DNA of 20,967 nucleotides, taken from NCBI GenBank assembly GCA_023461115.1, contig JAEWOA010000232.1:1-20967 (forward strand), written 5' to 3'. This document shows, in pieces, positions 9,764-18,257 of the stretch. This stretch comes from Actinomycetes bacterium (GTDB lineage Bacteria > Actinomycetota > Actinomycetes > Actinomycetales > Cellulomonadaceae). Both the position numbers and the translations under genes were made by a program. Under the pieces are notes generated by a model. It was not told the origin of the DNA and did not search any database. It saw only the letters and a program-made list of their open reading frames with translations. Positions within the stretch are counted from its first letter, which is position 1. Every line of letters begins with the position of its first letter.

Positions 9764-11190
9764 GTGCACCCACACAAGAGCCGATGTCGCAGGACGAGGC
9801 CATCGCCTCGATCGGCAACTACAACTACGGCTGGCATGACACCGACGTCGCCGGCGCCACGGCCAAGCGCGGCTTGTCCGAGGCCGTCGTGCGCGAGATC
9901 TCCGGCCTCAAGAACGAGCCCGAGTGGATGCTCAAGACGCGCCTGAAGGCGCTGCGCATGTTCGACAAGAAGCCGATGCCGTGGTGGGGCGCCGACCTGT
10001 CGGGCATCGACTTCGACAACATCAAGTACTTCGTGCGCTCGACCGAGAAGCAGGCCGCGAGCTGGGACGAGCTCCCCGAGGACATCAAGAACACGTACGA
10101 CCGTCTCGGCATCCCGGAGGCGGAGAAGCAGCGCCTCGTCGCGGGCGTCGCCGCGCAGTACGAGTCCGAGGTGGTCTACCACCAGATCCAGGAGTCGCTC
10201 GAGGAGCAGGGCGTCATCTTCCTCGACACCGACACCGGCCTGCGCGAGCACCCGGAGATCTTCGAGCAGTACTTCGGCTCGGTGATCCCCCCGGGCGACA
10301 ACAAGTTCGCGTCGCTCAACACCGCCGTATGGTCGGGCGGGTCGTTCGTCTACGTGCCGCCGGGCGTGCACGTCGAGATCCCGCTGCAGGCCTACTTCCG
10401 GATCAACACCGAGAACATGGGCCAGTTCGAGCGGACGCTGATCATCGCGGACGAGGGCTCGTACGTGCACTACGTCGAGGGCTGCACCGCGCCGGTCTAC
10501 TCGTCGGACTCGCTGCACTCGGCGGTCGTCGAGATCATCGTCAAGAAGAACGCCCGCGTGCGGTACACGACCATCCAGAACTGGTCGAACAACGTGTACA
10601 ACCTGGTGACCAAGCGGGCGACCGCGGCCGAGGGCGCGACCATGGAGTGGGTCGACGGCAACATCGGCTCCAAGGTCACCATGAAGTACCCGGCCATCTA
10701 CCTGATGGGCGAGCACGCGCGCGGCGAGACGCTGTCGATCGCGTTCGCGGGCGAGGGCCAGCACCAGGACGCCGGCTCCAAGATGGTGCACGCCGCGCCG
10801 CACACGTCGTCGTCGATCGTGTCGAAGTCCGTGGCGCGCGGCGGCGGCCGCACGTCCTACCGCGGGCTCGTGCAGATCCTCGAGGGCGCCTCGCACTCGG
10901 CGTCCAACGTGCTGTGCGACGCGCTGCTCGTCGACCAGATCTCGCGCTCCGACACCTACCCGTACGTCGACGTCCGTGAGGACGACGTGTCCATGGGCCA
11001 CGAGGCCACGGTGTCGCGCGTGAGCGAGGACCAGCTGTTCTACCTGATGTCCCGAGGCATGCCCGAGACCGAGGCCATGGCCATGATCGTGCGCGGGTTC
11101 GTCGAGCCCATCGCGCGCGAGCTGCCCATGGAGTACGCGCTCGAGCTGAACCGCCTCATCGAGCTCCAGATGGAAGGGGCCGTCGGCTGA
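9760..11190 (+). CDS. sufB: Fe-S cluster scaffold protein SufB
   Basis: Core scaffold subunit of the cytosolic SufBC2D complex, on which Fe-S clusters are built. It has 476 residues, the normal actinobacterial length. The C-terminal beta-helix core and the motif HEATVSRVSEDQLFYLMSRG are diagnostic. Cys386 in SNVLCDALLVD matches the conserved core cysteine. The position of the Escherichia coli C405 carries serine (ISRSDTYP), as in Bacillus. This gene is a common intein site in mycobacteria; no intein or insertion is present here. The ATG lies in an ATGA overlap with sufR, with GGAAGG 9 nt upstream. The stop overlaps the sufD start by one base (TGATG). Confidence 0.98.
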   Translation: MSAPTQEPMSQDEAIASIGNYNYGWHDTDVAGATAKRGLSEAVVREISGLKNEPEWMLKTRLKALRMFDKKPMPWWGADLSGIDFDNIKYFVRSTEKQAASWDELPEDIKNTYDRLGIPEAEKQRLVAGVAAQYESEVVYHQIQESLEEQGVIFLDTDTGLREHPEIFEQYFGSVIPPGDNKFASLNTAVWSGGSFVYVPPGVHVEIPLQAYFRINTENMGQFERTLIIADEGSYVHYVEGCTAPVYSSDSLHSAVVEIIVKKNARVRYTTIQNWSNNVYNLVTKRATAAEGATMEWVDGNIGSKVTMKYPAIYLMGEHARGETLSIAFAGEGQHQDAGSKMVHAAPHTSSSIVSKSVARGGGRTSYRGLVQILEGASHSASNVLCDALLVDQISRSDTYPYVDVREDDVSMGHEATVSRVSEDQLFYLMSRGMPETEAMAMIVRGFVEPIARELPMEYALELNRLIELQMEGAVG

Positions 11191-12452
11191 TGACGACCAC
11201 CATTGACCAGGCCGGTGACGTGCTGAGCACCGACCACTCCCGCGCCGTCGCGGACGGCGCGCACACGCACGGCGGGCCGTCCGTCCCCGAGGCCTCGCGC
11301 GCCGCGCGCCCCACGTCGTTCGACGTCGCGGACTTCCCGGTGCCGACGGGCCGTGAGGAGGAGTGGCGGTTCTCGCCGGTCGACAAGCTCGCGCCGCTGT
11401 TCGCCGCGGCGACCGACGGCGTGCTCGCGGGCCATGGCGTGCTGACCACGGTGGCCGAGAGCCCCGAGGCGACGGTCGAGATCGTCGAGCGCGGCGACGC
11501 GCGCCTCGGCGTCGCGGGCCAGCCCGGCGACCGCACCGCAGCCGTCGCGTGGGCGTCCGCGCCGCACGCCACGCTCGTCACGCTGCCGCGTGAGTCGGTG
11601 TCCACCAAGGTCACCTCGGTGCGCATCGAGGGCGTCGAGGGCTCGGAGGCCATGGCCCCGAGCGCCGCGCACCTCGTCGTGAAGGCCGAGGCGATGTCCG
11701 AGGGCATCGTGCTGATCGACCACGTCGGCGCCGCCGCGCTCGCGGAGACCGTCGAGATCGTCGCCGACGAGGGCGCGCACCTCACCGTCGTCTCGGTGCA
11801 CGACTGGGTGGACGGCTCGGTGCACGCGTCGTCGCACCGCCTGCGGGTGGGCCGCGACGCGACGGTGAAGCACATCGTCGTGACGCTCGGCGGCGACGTG
11901 GTTCGCGTGACGCCGGACGCCGAGTTCGTCGGGGAAGGCGCCTCGGTGCAGATGCTCGGCCTGTACTTCGCGGACGCGAAGCAGCACCAGGAGCACCGCC
12001 TGTTCGTCGACCACCTCGTGCCGAACTGCATCTCTCGCGTGACCTACAAGGGCGCGCTGCAGGGCGAGGGCGCGCACACGGTGTGGGTCGGCGACGTGCT
12101 GATCCGCGCGGAGGCCGAGGGCACCGACACCTACGAGCTCAACCGCAACCTGGTCCTCACGGACGGCGCGCGCGCGGACTCGGTGCCGAACCTCGAGATC
12201 GAGACCGGCGTGATCGAGGGCGCGGGCCACGCGTCCGCGACCGGACGGTTCGACGACGAGCAGCTCTTCTACCTGCGCGCCCGTGGCATCCCCGAGCCGG
12301 ACGCGCGTCGACTGGTCGTGCGCGGCTTCTTCGCGGAGCTCATCCACGAGATCGGTGTGCCCGAGGTCGAGGAGCGGCTCATCGCGTCGATCGAGGCCGA
12401 GCTGGAGGAGTCCATGTCGGCGCTCGACCAGCTGTCGCCGGAGAACGCATGA
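11190..12452 (+). CDS. sufD: Fe-S cluster assembly protein SufD
   Basis: SufB paralogue that pairs with it in the SufBC2D scaffold and takes part in iron acquisition. It has 420 residues. An N-terminal helical region with PTGREEEWRFSPVDKL (near residues 53-68) is the usual SufD entry motif. The beta-helix core follows, ending in DDEQLFYLRARGIPEPDARRL and a helical tail. The start ATG overlaps the sufB stop as TGATG, and the stop overlaps the ATG of the Rieske gene as ATGA, so translation is coupled through three genes. It corresponds to Rv1462. Confidence 0.96.
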   Translation: MTTTIDQAGDVLSTDHSRAVADGAHTHGGPSVPEASRAARPTSFDVADFPVPTGREEEWRFSPVDKLAPLFAAATDGVLAGHGVLTTVAESPEATVEIVERGDARLGVAGQPGDRTAAVAWASAPHATLVTLPRESVSTKVTSVRIEGVEGSEAMAPSAAHLVVKAEAMSEGIVLIDHVGAAALAETVEIVADEGAHLTVVSVHDWVDGSVHASSHRLRVGRDATVKHIVVTLGGDVVRVTPDAEFVGEGASVQMLGLYFADAKQHQEHRLFVDHLVPNCISRVTYKGALQGEGAHTVWVGDVLIRAEAEGTDTYELNRNLVLTDGARADSVPNLEIETGVIEGAGHASATGRFDDEQLFYLRARGIPEPDARRLVVRGFFAELIHEIGVPEVEERLIASIEAELEESMSALDQLSPENA

Positions 12453-12781
12453 CCGCACAGCTCGCCTGCTACGCCTCCGACGTCCCCGTCGGCGGCACGC
12501 TGCGCGTCGAGCTCGACGGCGAGGCCGGCCTCGTCGAGGTCGCGCTCGTGCGTGACGACGACGGTGAGCTGCACGCGATCAGCGACATCTGCTCGCACGG
12601 CGCGGTCTCGCTGTCCGACGGCGAGGTCGAGGGCTGCACGATCGAGTGCTGGCTCCACGGCTCCCGCTTCGACCTGCGCAGCGGCAAGCCGCTCGGCCCG
12701 CCCGCCGTCACCCCCGTCCCCGTCTACCCCGTGACCACGGACGGCGAGCGCGTGCTCGTCGACGTGGACGCCCCTCTCTGA
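12449..12781 (+). CDS. Rieske-type [2Fe-2S] ferredoxin within the suf operon
   Basis: Small electron carrier of the non-heme iron oxygenase ferredoxin type; 110 residues, a single Rieske domain with no signal peptide or membrane anchor. The cluster ligands are Cys48/His50 (CSHG) and Cys67/His70 (CWLHG), giving CxH-x16-CxxH. The ATG is in a 4-nt overlap with the sufD stop, and sufC follows after 17 nt. No oxygenase gene is nearby. Its fixed place between sufD and sufC in many actinobacteria points to a role in Fe-S assembly, perhaps delivering electrons for sulfane sulfur reduction or cluster formation. That role is inference. Confidence 0.93.
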   Translation: MTAQLACYASDVPVGGTLRVELDGEAGLVEVALVRDDDGELHAISDICSHGAVSLSDGEVEGCTIECWLHGSRFDLRSGKPLGPPAVTPVPVYPVTTDGERVLVDVDAPL

Positions 12782-12798
12782 CCTAGGAGTACCCCCGC

Positions 12799-13557
<759 letters not shown>

Positions 13558-13570
13558 TTGACGCGCGCGT

Positions 13571-13601
13571 GAGGGGAGTCGGTCGCGGATCGATTCCCCT
13601 C
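13571..13601 (+). promoter_or_regulatory. Hairpin between sufC and sufS
   Basis: Perfect 7-bp arms GAGGGGA (13571-13577) and TCCCCTC (13595-13601), with an inner TCG/CGA pairing (13579-13581 and 13591-13593), form a stable stem-loop. It fills the 70-nt gap, the longest inside the operon. No T tract follows, and the sufS Shine-Dalgarno begins 14 nt downstream. It is more likely an mRNA stability or processing element, or a partial terminator that sets sufBDC above sufSUT, than a full stop. Confidence 0.5.
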
Positions 13602-13627
13602 GCCGGCTGATCCTGGGAGGGGTGCAC

Positions 13628-14959
13628 GTGCTCGAGGTTGCTGAGCTCGCCGCGGTGCGGGCGGACTTCCCGCTGCTGCAGCGCACGCTGCGCGGGGGAC
13701 GCCCGCTGGTGTACCTCGACTCGGGGGCGACGTCGCAGAAGCCCGACGTCGTGCTCGACGCCGAGCAGGACTTCTACCTGCAGCGCAACGCCGCGGTGCA
13801 CCGGGGCGCGCACCAGCTCGCCGAGGAGGCCACCGAGGCGTTCGAGGACGCGCGCGCGCGAGTCGCGGCGTTTGTCGGGGCCTCGCCGGCCGAGATCGTC
13901 TGGACGACGAACGCGACCGCCGCGATCAACCTGGTGGCGTACGCCATGTCGAACGCGTCGCTCGGGCGCGGGGGAGGCACCGCGGCCCGCTTCGCGCTGG
14001 CGCCGGGCGACGAGATCGTCGTGACCGAGGCCGAGCACCACGCCAACCTCGTGCCGTGGCAGGAGCTCGCCGCGCGCACCGGCGCGTCGCTGCGGTGGAT
14101 CGGCGTGGACGACGACGGGCGCCTGCGGCTCGACGAGCTCGGCTCGGTGGTGACCGACCGCACCAAGGTGCTCGCGTTCACGCACGCCTCGAACGTGACG
14201 GGCGCGATCACGGACGTCGCGGCGTTCGTCGCCCGTGCCCGCGAGGTCGGCGCGCTGACGGTGCTCGACGCGTGCCAGTCCGTGCCTCACCTGCCCGTGG
14301 ACTTCCACGCGCTCGGCGTCGACTTCGCGGCGTTCTCCGGCCACAAGATGCTCGGGCCGACCGGTGTCGGCGCGCTGTACGGGCGGCGCGAGCTGCTCGA
14401 GGCGATGCCGCCGGTCAACACCGGCGGGTCGATGGTCGAGGTCGTGACCATGGAGTCGACGACGTACGCGCCGCCGCCGCAGCGCTTCGAGGCCGGCACG
14501 CAGATGGTGTCGCAGGCCGTCGCGATGGGCGCCGCCGCCACCTACCTGACCGACCTCGGCATGGACGCCGTCGCGGCGCACGAGGCGCACCTGGCGCGGC
14601 TGCTGCTGGAGGCGGTCGCCTCCGTGCCCGGCGTGCGCGTCATCGGGCCCACCGACACGCGTGACCGGCTCGCGGCCGTGTCGTTCGTCGTCGACGGCGT
14701 GCACGCGCACGACGTGGGCCAGGTGCTCGACGACGCCGGCGTGGCCGTGCGCGTGGGCCACCACTGCGCGCAACCGCTGCACCGGCGGTTCGGCGTCGCG
14801 GCGACCGCCCGTGCGACCGCCGCGATCTACACCACCGAGGACGAGATCGCGGTGTTCCGGGAAGCGTTGGCCGGTGTCCGGGCGTTCTTCGGTCTGACGG
14901 ACGACGAACTGGCTGACGACGACGCCGCGCCGCTGGGCGTGGCAGGGGTGGTGGCATGA
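13628..14959 (+). CDS. sufS: Cysteine desulfurase SufS
   Basis: PLP-dependent class V aminotransferase-fold enzyme that takes sulfur from L-cysteine, forms an enzyme persulfide and passes it to SufU. It has 443 residues from GTG 13628. The PLP lysine is Lys240 (FSGHKMLGPTG). The catalytic cysteine is Cys380 in RVGHHCAQPL, the SufS group II motif. An in-frame GTG at 13622 also exists, but GGGAGG (13615-13620) is only 1 nt from it and 7 nt from GTG 13628, so I chose the latter. The stop overlaps the sufU ATG as ATGA. Confidence 0.96.
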   Translation: MLEVAELAAVRADFPLLQRTLRGGRPLVYLDSGATSQKPDVVLDAEQDFYLQRNAAVHRGAHQLAEEATEAFEDARARVAAFVGASPAEIVWTTNATAAINLVAYAMSNASLGRGGGTAARFALAPGDEIVVTEAEHHANLVPWQELAARTGASLRWIGVDDDGRLRLDELGSVVTDRTKVLAFTHASNVTGAITDVAAFVARAREVGALTVLDACQSVPHLPVDFHALGVDFAAFSGHKMLGPTGVGALYGRRELLEAMPPVNTGGSMVEVVTMESTTYAPPPQRFEAGTQMVSQAVAMGAAATYLTDLGMDAVAAHEAHLARLLLEAVASVPGVRVIGPTDTRDRLAAVSFVVDGVHAHDVGQVLDDAGVAVRVGHHCAQPLHRRFGVAATARATAAIYTTEDEIAVFREALAGVRAFFGLTDDELADDDAAPLGVAGVVA

Positions 14960-15453
14960 GCAGCTCGATGGAGCAGCTGTACCAGCAGGTGATCCTGGAC
15001 CACGCCAAGCACCCGCACGGGCGGGGCCTCGGCGCCGCTGGCGAGGGCGTGGCGTCGGCCGAGTCGCACCAGGTCAACCCGACGTGCGGCGACGAGGTGA
15101 CGCTCCAGGTGGACGTCGACGGCGCCGGAGTCGTGCGCGACGTGCGCTGGGAGGGCCAGGGCTGCTCGATCTCGCAGGCCTCGGTCTCGGTCCTGCACGA
15201 CCTCGTCGTCGACCAGCCCCTCGACGCCGTCGAGTCGCTCCACGCGACCTTCCGCGCCCTCATGCAGTCCAAGGGCGCGGGGCTCGACGACGAGGCCGCC
15301 GAGGACTCCCTCGGCGACGCGACCGCCTTCACGGGGGTCGGCAAGTTCTCGGCGCGCGTGAAGTGCGCGCTGCTCGGATGGGTCGCCCTGTCCGACGCCC
15401 TGATCAAGTCCGGCGCGACGCGCCCCAGCCTCGCCCCTGTGGAGGACGCATGA
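14956..15453 (+). CDS. sufU: Sulfur-transfer protein SufU
   Basis: Zinc-dependent sulfurtransferase that accepts persulfide sulfur from SufS, serving as the Gram-positive counterpart of SufE; 165 residues. It resembles IscU but has the SufU pattern. Zinc ligands are Cys44 and Asp46 in NPTCGDEV, Cys70 in GCSIS and Cys137 in VKCALLGW. The insertion between the second and third ligands (about residues 95-120) is typical of SufU and not of scaffold IscU. ATGA overlaps occur at both ends, with sufS upstream and sufT downstream. Confidence 0.96.
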   Translation: MSSSMEQLYQQVILDHAKHPHGRGLGAAGEGVASAESHQVNPTCGDEVTLQVDVDGAGVVRDVRWEGQGCSISQASVSVLHDLVVDQPLDAVESLHATFRALMQSKGAGLDDEAAEDSLGDATAFTGVGKFSARVKCALLGWVALSDALIKSGATRPSLAPVEDA

Positions 15454-15776
15454 CCGTTCAGCCCTCACCCATCACGGTCGCGGACGTCGAGGAGGCGCTG
15501 CGCGACGTCATCGACCCCGAGCTCGGCATCAACGTCGTCGACCTCGGGCTGGTCTACGGCATCGTGCTGGACCAGGCGAACACCGCCGTGATCGACATGA
15601 CCCTGACCTCGGCGGCGTGCCCCCTCACGGACGTCATCGAGGACCAGTCCGCGCAGGCGCTCGACGGCCTGGTCGACGGCTTCCGCATCAACTGGGTGTG
15701 GATGCCGCCGTGGGGCCCGGAGAAGATCACGTCCGACGGCCGTGAGCAGATGCGGGCCCTGGGCTTCAACATCTAG
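15450..15776 (+). CDS. sufT: SufT, MIP18/PaaD-family Fe-S maturation factor
   Basis: DUF59 (MIP18-like) protein, 108 residues, an auxiliary factor in Fe-S cluster maturation or transfer. The motif DPELGINVVDLGLVY (22-36) and Cys57 in TSAACPLTD are family hallmarks. The end WGPEKITSDGREQMRALGF is typical of the PaaD-like group. A GGAGG (15441-15445) lies 4 nt before the ATG, which overlaps the sufU stop. It is the last gene of the operon and corresponds to Rv1466. A paa-pathway role is unlikely because no other paa gene is present. Confidence 0.95.
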   Translation: MTVQPSPITVADVEEALRDVIDPELGINVVDLGLVYGIVLDQANTAVIDMTLTSAACPLTDVIEDQSAQALDGLVDGFRINWVWMPPWGPEKITSDGREQMRALGFNI

Positions 15777-15782
15777 ACCGCT

Positions 15783-15823
15783 CGCCCGAGCCGAGCCGGG
15801 CCGGGTCAGCGGTAGCTCGGGCG
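15783..15823. terminator. Bidirectional terminator candidate after sufT
   Basis: Perfect 9-bp arms CGCCCGAGC (15783-15791) and GCTCGGGCG (15815-15823) enclose a 23-nt GC-rich loop. The structure spans the 29-nt gap between the convergent sufT and NYN genes and takes in the last codons of the latter. No T run is present. Its central place between two converging stops supports a role in ending both transcripts. Confidence 0.5.
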
Positions 15824-16795
15824 CAGCCTGATGCGTGGCTGCTTGGTGCCGCTCGCCTTGCTCGCCTCGACGATGCTCGAGCGCGACGTGACGAAGTCGG
15901 TGAACGACGGGTAGCCCAGCGGGCGCTCCGCGAACGCCGGGTCCATGCGGAGCATCTGGTTCTTGACCTCGCCGTAGGACAGCCAAGGCTCGTCGTCCTT
16001 CTTGGCGTGGACCAGCCGCATCGCGCGCATGAGCAGCTGGGTCGCGGCGCGCTGGCCGGCCCGGCCGCCGCGCTCGTCGTCGCCGTTCTCCGCCTTGGGT
16101 GCGGGTGCGGCGCCGCGCGCGGGCGCGAGGGCCTCGCGGGGCGCCGGCTCGTCGGGGCCGCGTTCGTCGAGGCCGTGCTCGTCGCGGCGCGGCTCCTGTT
16201 GGTCCGGCGCCTCGGGGGTCGTGCTGGTCGCGACGAGGTCGTCGTAGTCGGTGAACTCGTCGCACGCGGACATCAGCGCGCGGCTGGTGGCGCCGGCGAC
16301 CCCGACGCCGATCACCGTGCGGCCCAGGCGCTTGGCGCGCTGGGCGAGTGCGATGTAGTCGGAGTCGCCCGCCACGATGACGACGTGGCTGACCTCGGGG
16401 AGCCGGAACAGGTCCTCGATGACGTCCACGGCCAACCGGATGTCGGCGCCGTTCTTCATGCGTGAGGTCACCGGGAAGAGCTGCGTCAGGTCGACGGCCC
16501 GGTCGATCAGCTGGTCGCGGTAGCCCGAGTTCACCGGCACGGACCAGTCCGCGTACGCGCGGCTCACCACCAGGCGCCCGAACGACGACGCATAGTCGAG
16601 GATCGAGTCCAGGTCGACGCGCGCGGCGCGGAGCTTGCCCGCGACCTCGTCGGAGTCCGGGCCCGTGAGCCCGTGGGACCGGGCGTCGTCGGACTGGAAC
16701 GCGCCCCGGCGGTGCACCTGGTCGTACCGCGAGATCACGATGTTGTCGAAGTCGACGTAGACGGCGACGCGGGCGCGGTCCTCGGAGGAGTCCAT
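15806..16795 (-). CDS. NYN-domain (PIN-like) protein with probable OST-HTH/LOTUS C-terminus
   Basis: Probable RNA-binding nuclease or nuclease-like protein, 329 residues. The N-terminal NYN domain (about 8-190) shows the acidic metal-site residues: DFDN (15-18), ADIRLAVD (Asp118, Asp124) and AGDSDY (Asp144, Asp146), followed by RAKRLGRTVIGVGV. A low-complexity charged and Pro/Ala-rich linker covers about 190-250. The C-terminal 75 residues (LMRAMRLVHA...LSYGEVKNQMLRMDPAF...YPSFTDFV) match the winged-helix OST-HTH/LOTUS pattern, which binds RNA in other proteins. Frames allow ATG 16813, but ATG 16795 is preferred because CAGACT (16802-16807), a weak -10-like box, lies 6 nt upstream. The target RNA is unknown. 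Confidence 0.88.
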   Translation of the reverse strand: MDSSEDRARVAVYVDFDNIVISRYDQVHRRGAFQSDDARSHGLTGPDSDEVAGKLRAARVDLDSILDYASSFGRLVVSRAYADWSVPVNSGYRDQLIDRAVDLTQLFPVTSRMKNGADIRLAVDVIEDLFRLPEVSHVVIVAGDSDYIALAQRAKRLGRTVIGVGVAGATSRALMSACDEFTDYDDLVATSTTPEAPDQQEPRRDEHGLDERGPDEPAPREALAPARGAAPAPKAENGDDERGGRAGQRAATQLLMRAMRLVHAKKDDEPWLSYGEVKNQMLRMDPAFAERPLGYPSFTDFVTSRSSIVEASKASGTKQPRIRLRPSYR

Positions 16796-16841
16796 CGCCC
16801 GAGTCTGCCGCATCGGCGCCGGTCAGGCGGCGGGCGCGCGC

Positions 16842-17480
16842 CTACCCGGGCTCGCCCAGTCCGCGCGCGGCGAGGGCCTCGCCCGTGGCGCGCGCGTGGC
16901 CGACCATCCGGACGGCGGCCGGCACGACGGTCGCGCGGACCGAGCGCTCCAGGCCGCGGGCGCGCGCGGCGTCGCGCGTCTCCAACGTGGCGCTGACCAG
17001 GACCGGGATGGAGCGGAGCATGATTCCGCAGGCCAGCGCGAATGTCTCGGGCCGCAGCCCGACGTGCCGCAGCGGCCGAGCGGCGCGCTGGAGCGCGTCC
17101 AGAAGGTCGTCGGCGCGCGTGGTCGCGGTGACGACCGTGGCGAGCAGGACGAGCGCGACGAGGTCGAGCGCGGTCTCCAGGCCCGCCGCCCAGCCGCGGG
17201 TGGCGGCCTGGACACCGCCGACGAGGACCGCGACGACTGCCGTGCCCGCGAGGCCTCGGCGCGTCCGGTGCCAGGACAGGCCCGCTGCGAGGTGGAGCGC
17301 GACGGCCACGGTGAACGCCGCGACCGCGCTCAGCGGGCCGTGCGCCAGCACCACCGCGACCCCAGCCACGGCGAGCCCGCCGAGCTTGGCGCCCACCGGC
17401 GCGCGGTGCAGCCAGGACCGCCCCGGCTGGTGCAGCCCCAGCGGCCCGGCCCACACGGCTCGGATCGGCCCCCGGCTCAT
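16842..17480 (-). CDS. bioN: Biotin ECF transporter transmembrane subunit (EcfT/BioN)
   Basis: Coupling membrane subunit of an energy-coupling-factor importer; 212 residues with about five hydrophobic segments. The cytoplasmic coupling helices carry the two ARG motifs that contact the ATPase: ARG at 174-176 (DAARARGLE) and ARG at 205-207 (LAARGLGEPG). The protein ends shortly after the second, which is short for the family but not truncated in any known motif. Its ATG (17480) overlaps the stop of the ATPase gene by 4 nt. With bioM and bioY upstream it forms a dedicated (group I) biotin transporter. Confidence 0.9.
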   Translation of the reverse strand: MSRGPIRAVWAGPLGLHQPGRSWLHRAPVGAKLGGLAVAGVAVVLAHGPLSAVAAFTVAVALHLAAGLSWHRTRRGLAGTAVVAVLVGGVQAATRGWAAGLETALDLVALVLLATVVTATTRADDLLDALQRAARPLRHVGLRPETFALACGIMLRSIPVLVSATLETRDAARARGLERSVRATVVPAAVRMVGHARATGEALAARGLGEPG

Positions 17481-18256
17481 GCGGTCGCTGTCCCATCCGT
17501 GCCGCGGGCTCGAAGCGCCCGCTGAGGACGGTGGCCAGCTCCTCGGACGCGCTGGGTCATCGCGTGGGTGTAGGCGCTGATCGCGGGGGCGGGCTCGTCG
17601 TCGTGGGTGATCTCGCCGTCGTCGACGACGAGCACGCGGTCGGCGCCGGCCGCCGCCTCGAGGTCGTGCGTCACGGTGATCACCTGGTGGGGGAGGGACG
17701 CGAGCAGGCTGTCGACCTCGGCCCGCCAGCGCAGGTCGAGCAGCGTGGTGGGCTCGTCGCACACCAGGATGCTCGGCTCGGTGGCGAGCACGCTGGTCAG
17801 AGCCAGGAGTTGGCGCTGGCCGCCCGACAGCGCGTGCACGGGCAGGTCGGCGCGGTCGGCCAGCCCGACGCGCGCGAGGGCGTCGCGCGCACGGCCCTCG
17901 CGTTCGTCGGCGTCCGGCACGAGGCGGCGCAGCGAGAGGGCGACGTCCTCGACCGGCGTGGGCATGACGATCTGCGCGTCGGGGTCGGTGAAGACGAAGC
18001 CCACGCGCCGCCGCACGGCTGGTCCATCGCGCGCGGTGTCGAGCCCGTCGACTCGGACGGCGCCCGCCGCCGGGAGCACCAAGCCGTTGATGAGCCGCGC
18101 CAGGGTGGACTTGCCCGAGCCGTTCGCGCCGATGATCGCCACGCGCGGTTCGTCGAGACGCAGGCTGACTGGGCCCAGGAGACGGGTGACCGTGTCGGGG
18201 CCGCCGCCGGGATCAGGGGTCCAGGCCGTGACGAGGGCGTCGTCGAACTCGATCAT
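17477..18256 (-). CDS. bioM: Biotin ECF transporter ATP-binding subunit (EcfA/BioM)
   Basis: ATPase that energises biotin uptake through BioY-BioN; 259 residues. Walker A GANGSGKST (43-51), Q-loop region DPDAQIVMPTPVEDVALS (91-108), signature LSGGQ (143-147), Walker B ILVCDEPT (163-170) and switch His in VTHDLE are visible. The DPDAQ...TPVEDVA stretch is characteristic of ECF-type ATPases. The ATG at 18256 is one base from the stop of bioY (18258-18260), so the genes are tightly linked. About 30 residues at the C-terminus are Arg-rich and not obviously conserved. Confidence 0.92.
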   Translation of the reverse strand: MIEFDDALVTAWTPDPGGGPDTVTRLLGPVSLRLDEPRVAIIGANGSGKSTLARLINGLVLPAAGAVRVDGLDTARDGPAVRRRVGFVFTDPDAQIVMPTPVEDVALSLRRLVPDADEREGRARDALARVGLADRADLPVHALSGGQRQLLALTSVLATEPSILVCDEPTTLLDLRWRAEVDSLLASLPHQVITVTHDLEAAAGADRVLVVDDGEITHDDEPAPAISAYTHAMTQRVRGAGHRPQRALRARGTDGTATA

Positions 18257-18257
18257 G

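Noticed and set aside
9760..11190. Intein in sufB, as found in mycobacteria
   Set aside because: The protein is continuous at the normal length, with no splicing or endonuclease motifs.
12449..12781. Aromatic ring-hydroxylating dioxygenase ferredoxin subunit
   Set aside because: No oxygenase subunits or reductase nearby, and the gene is coupled to sufD and sufC.
15450..15776. PaaD of the phenylacetate pathway
   Set aside because: No other paa genes; the position at the end of the suf operon fits SufT.
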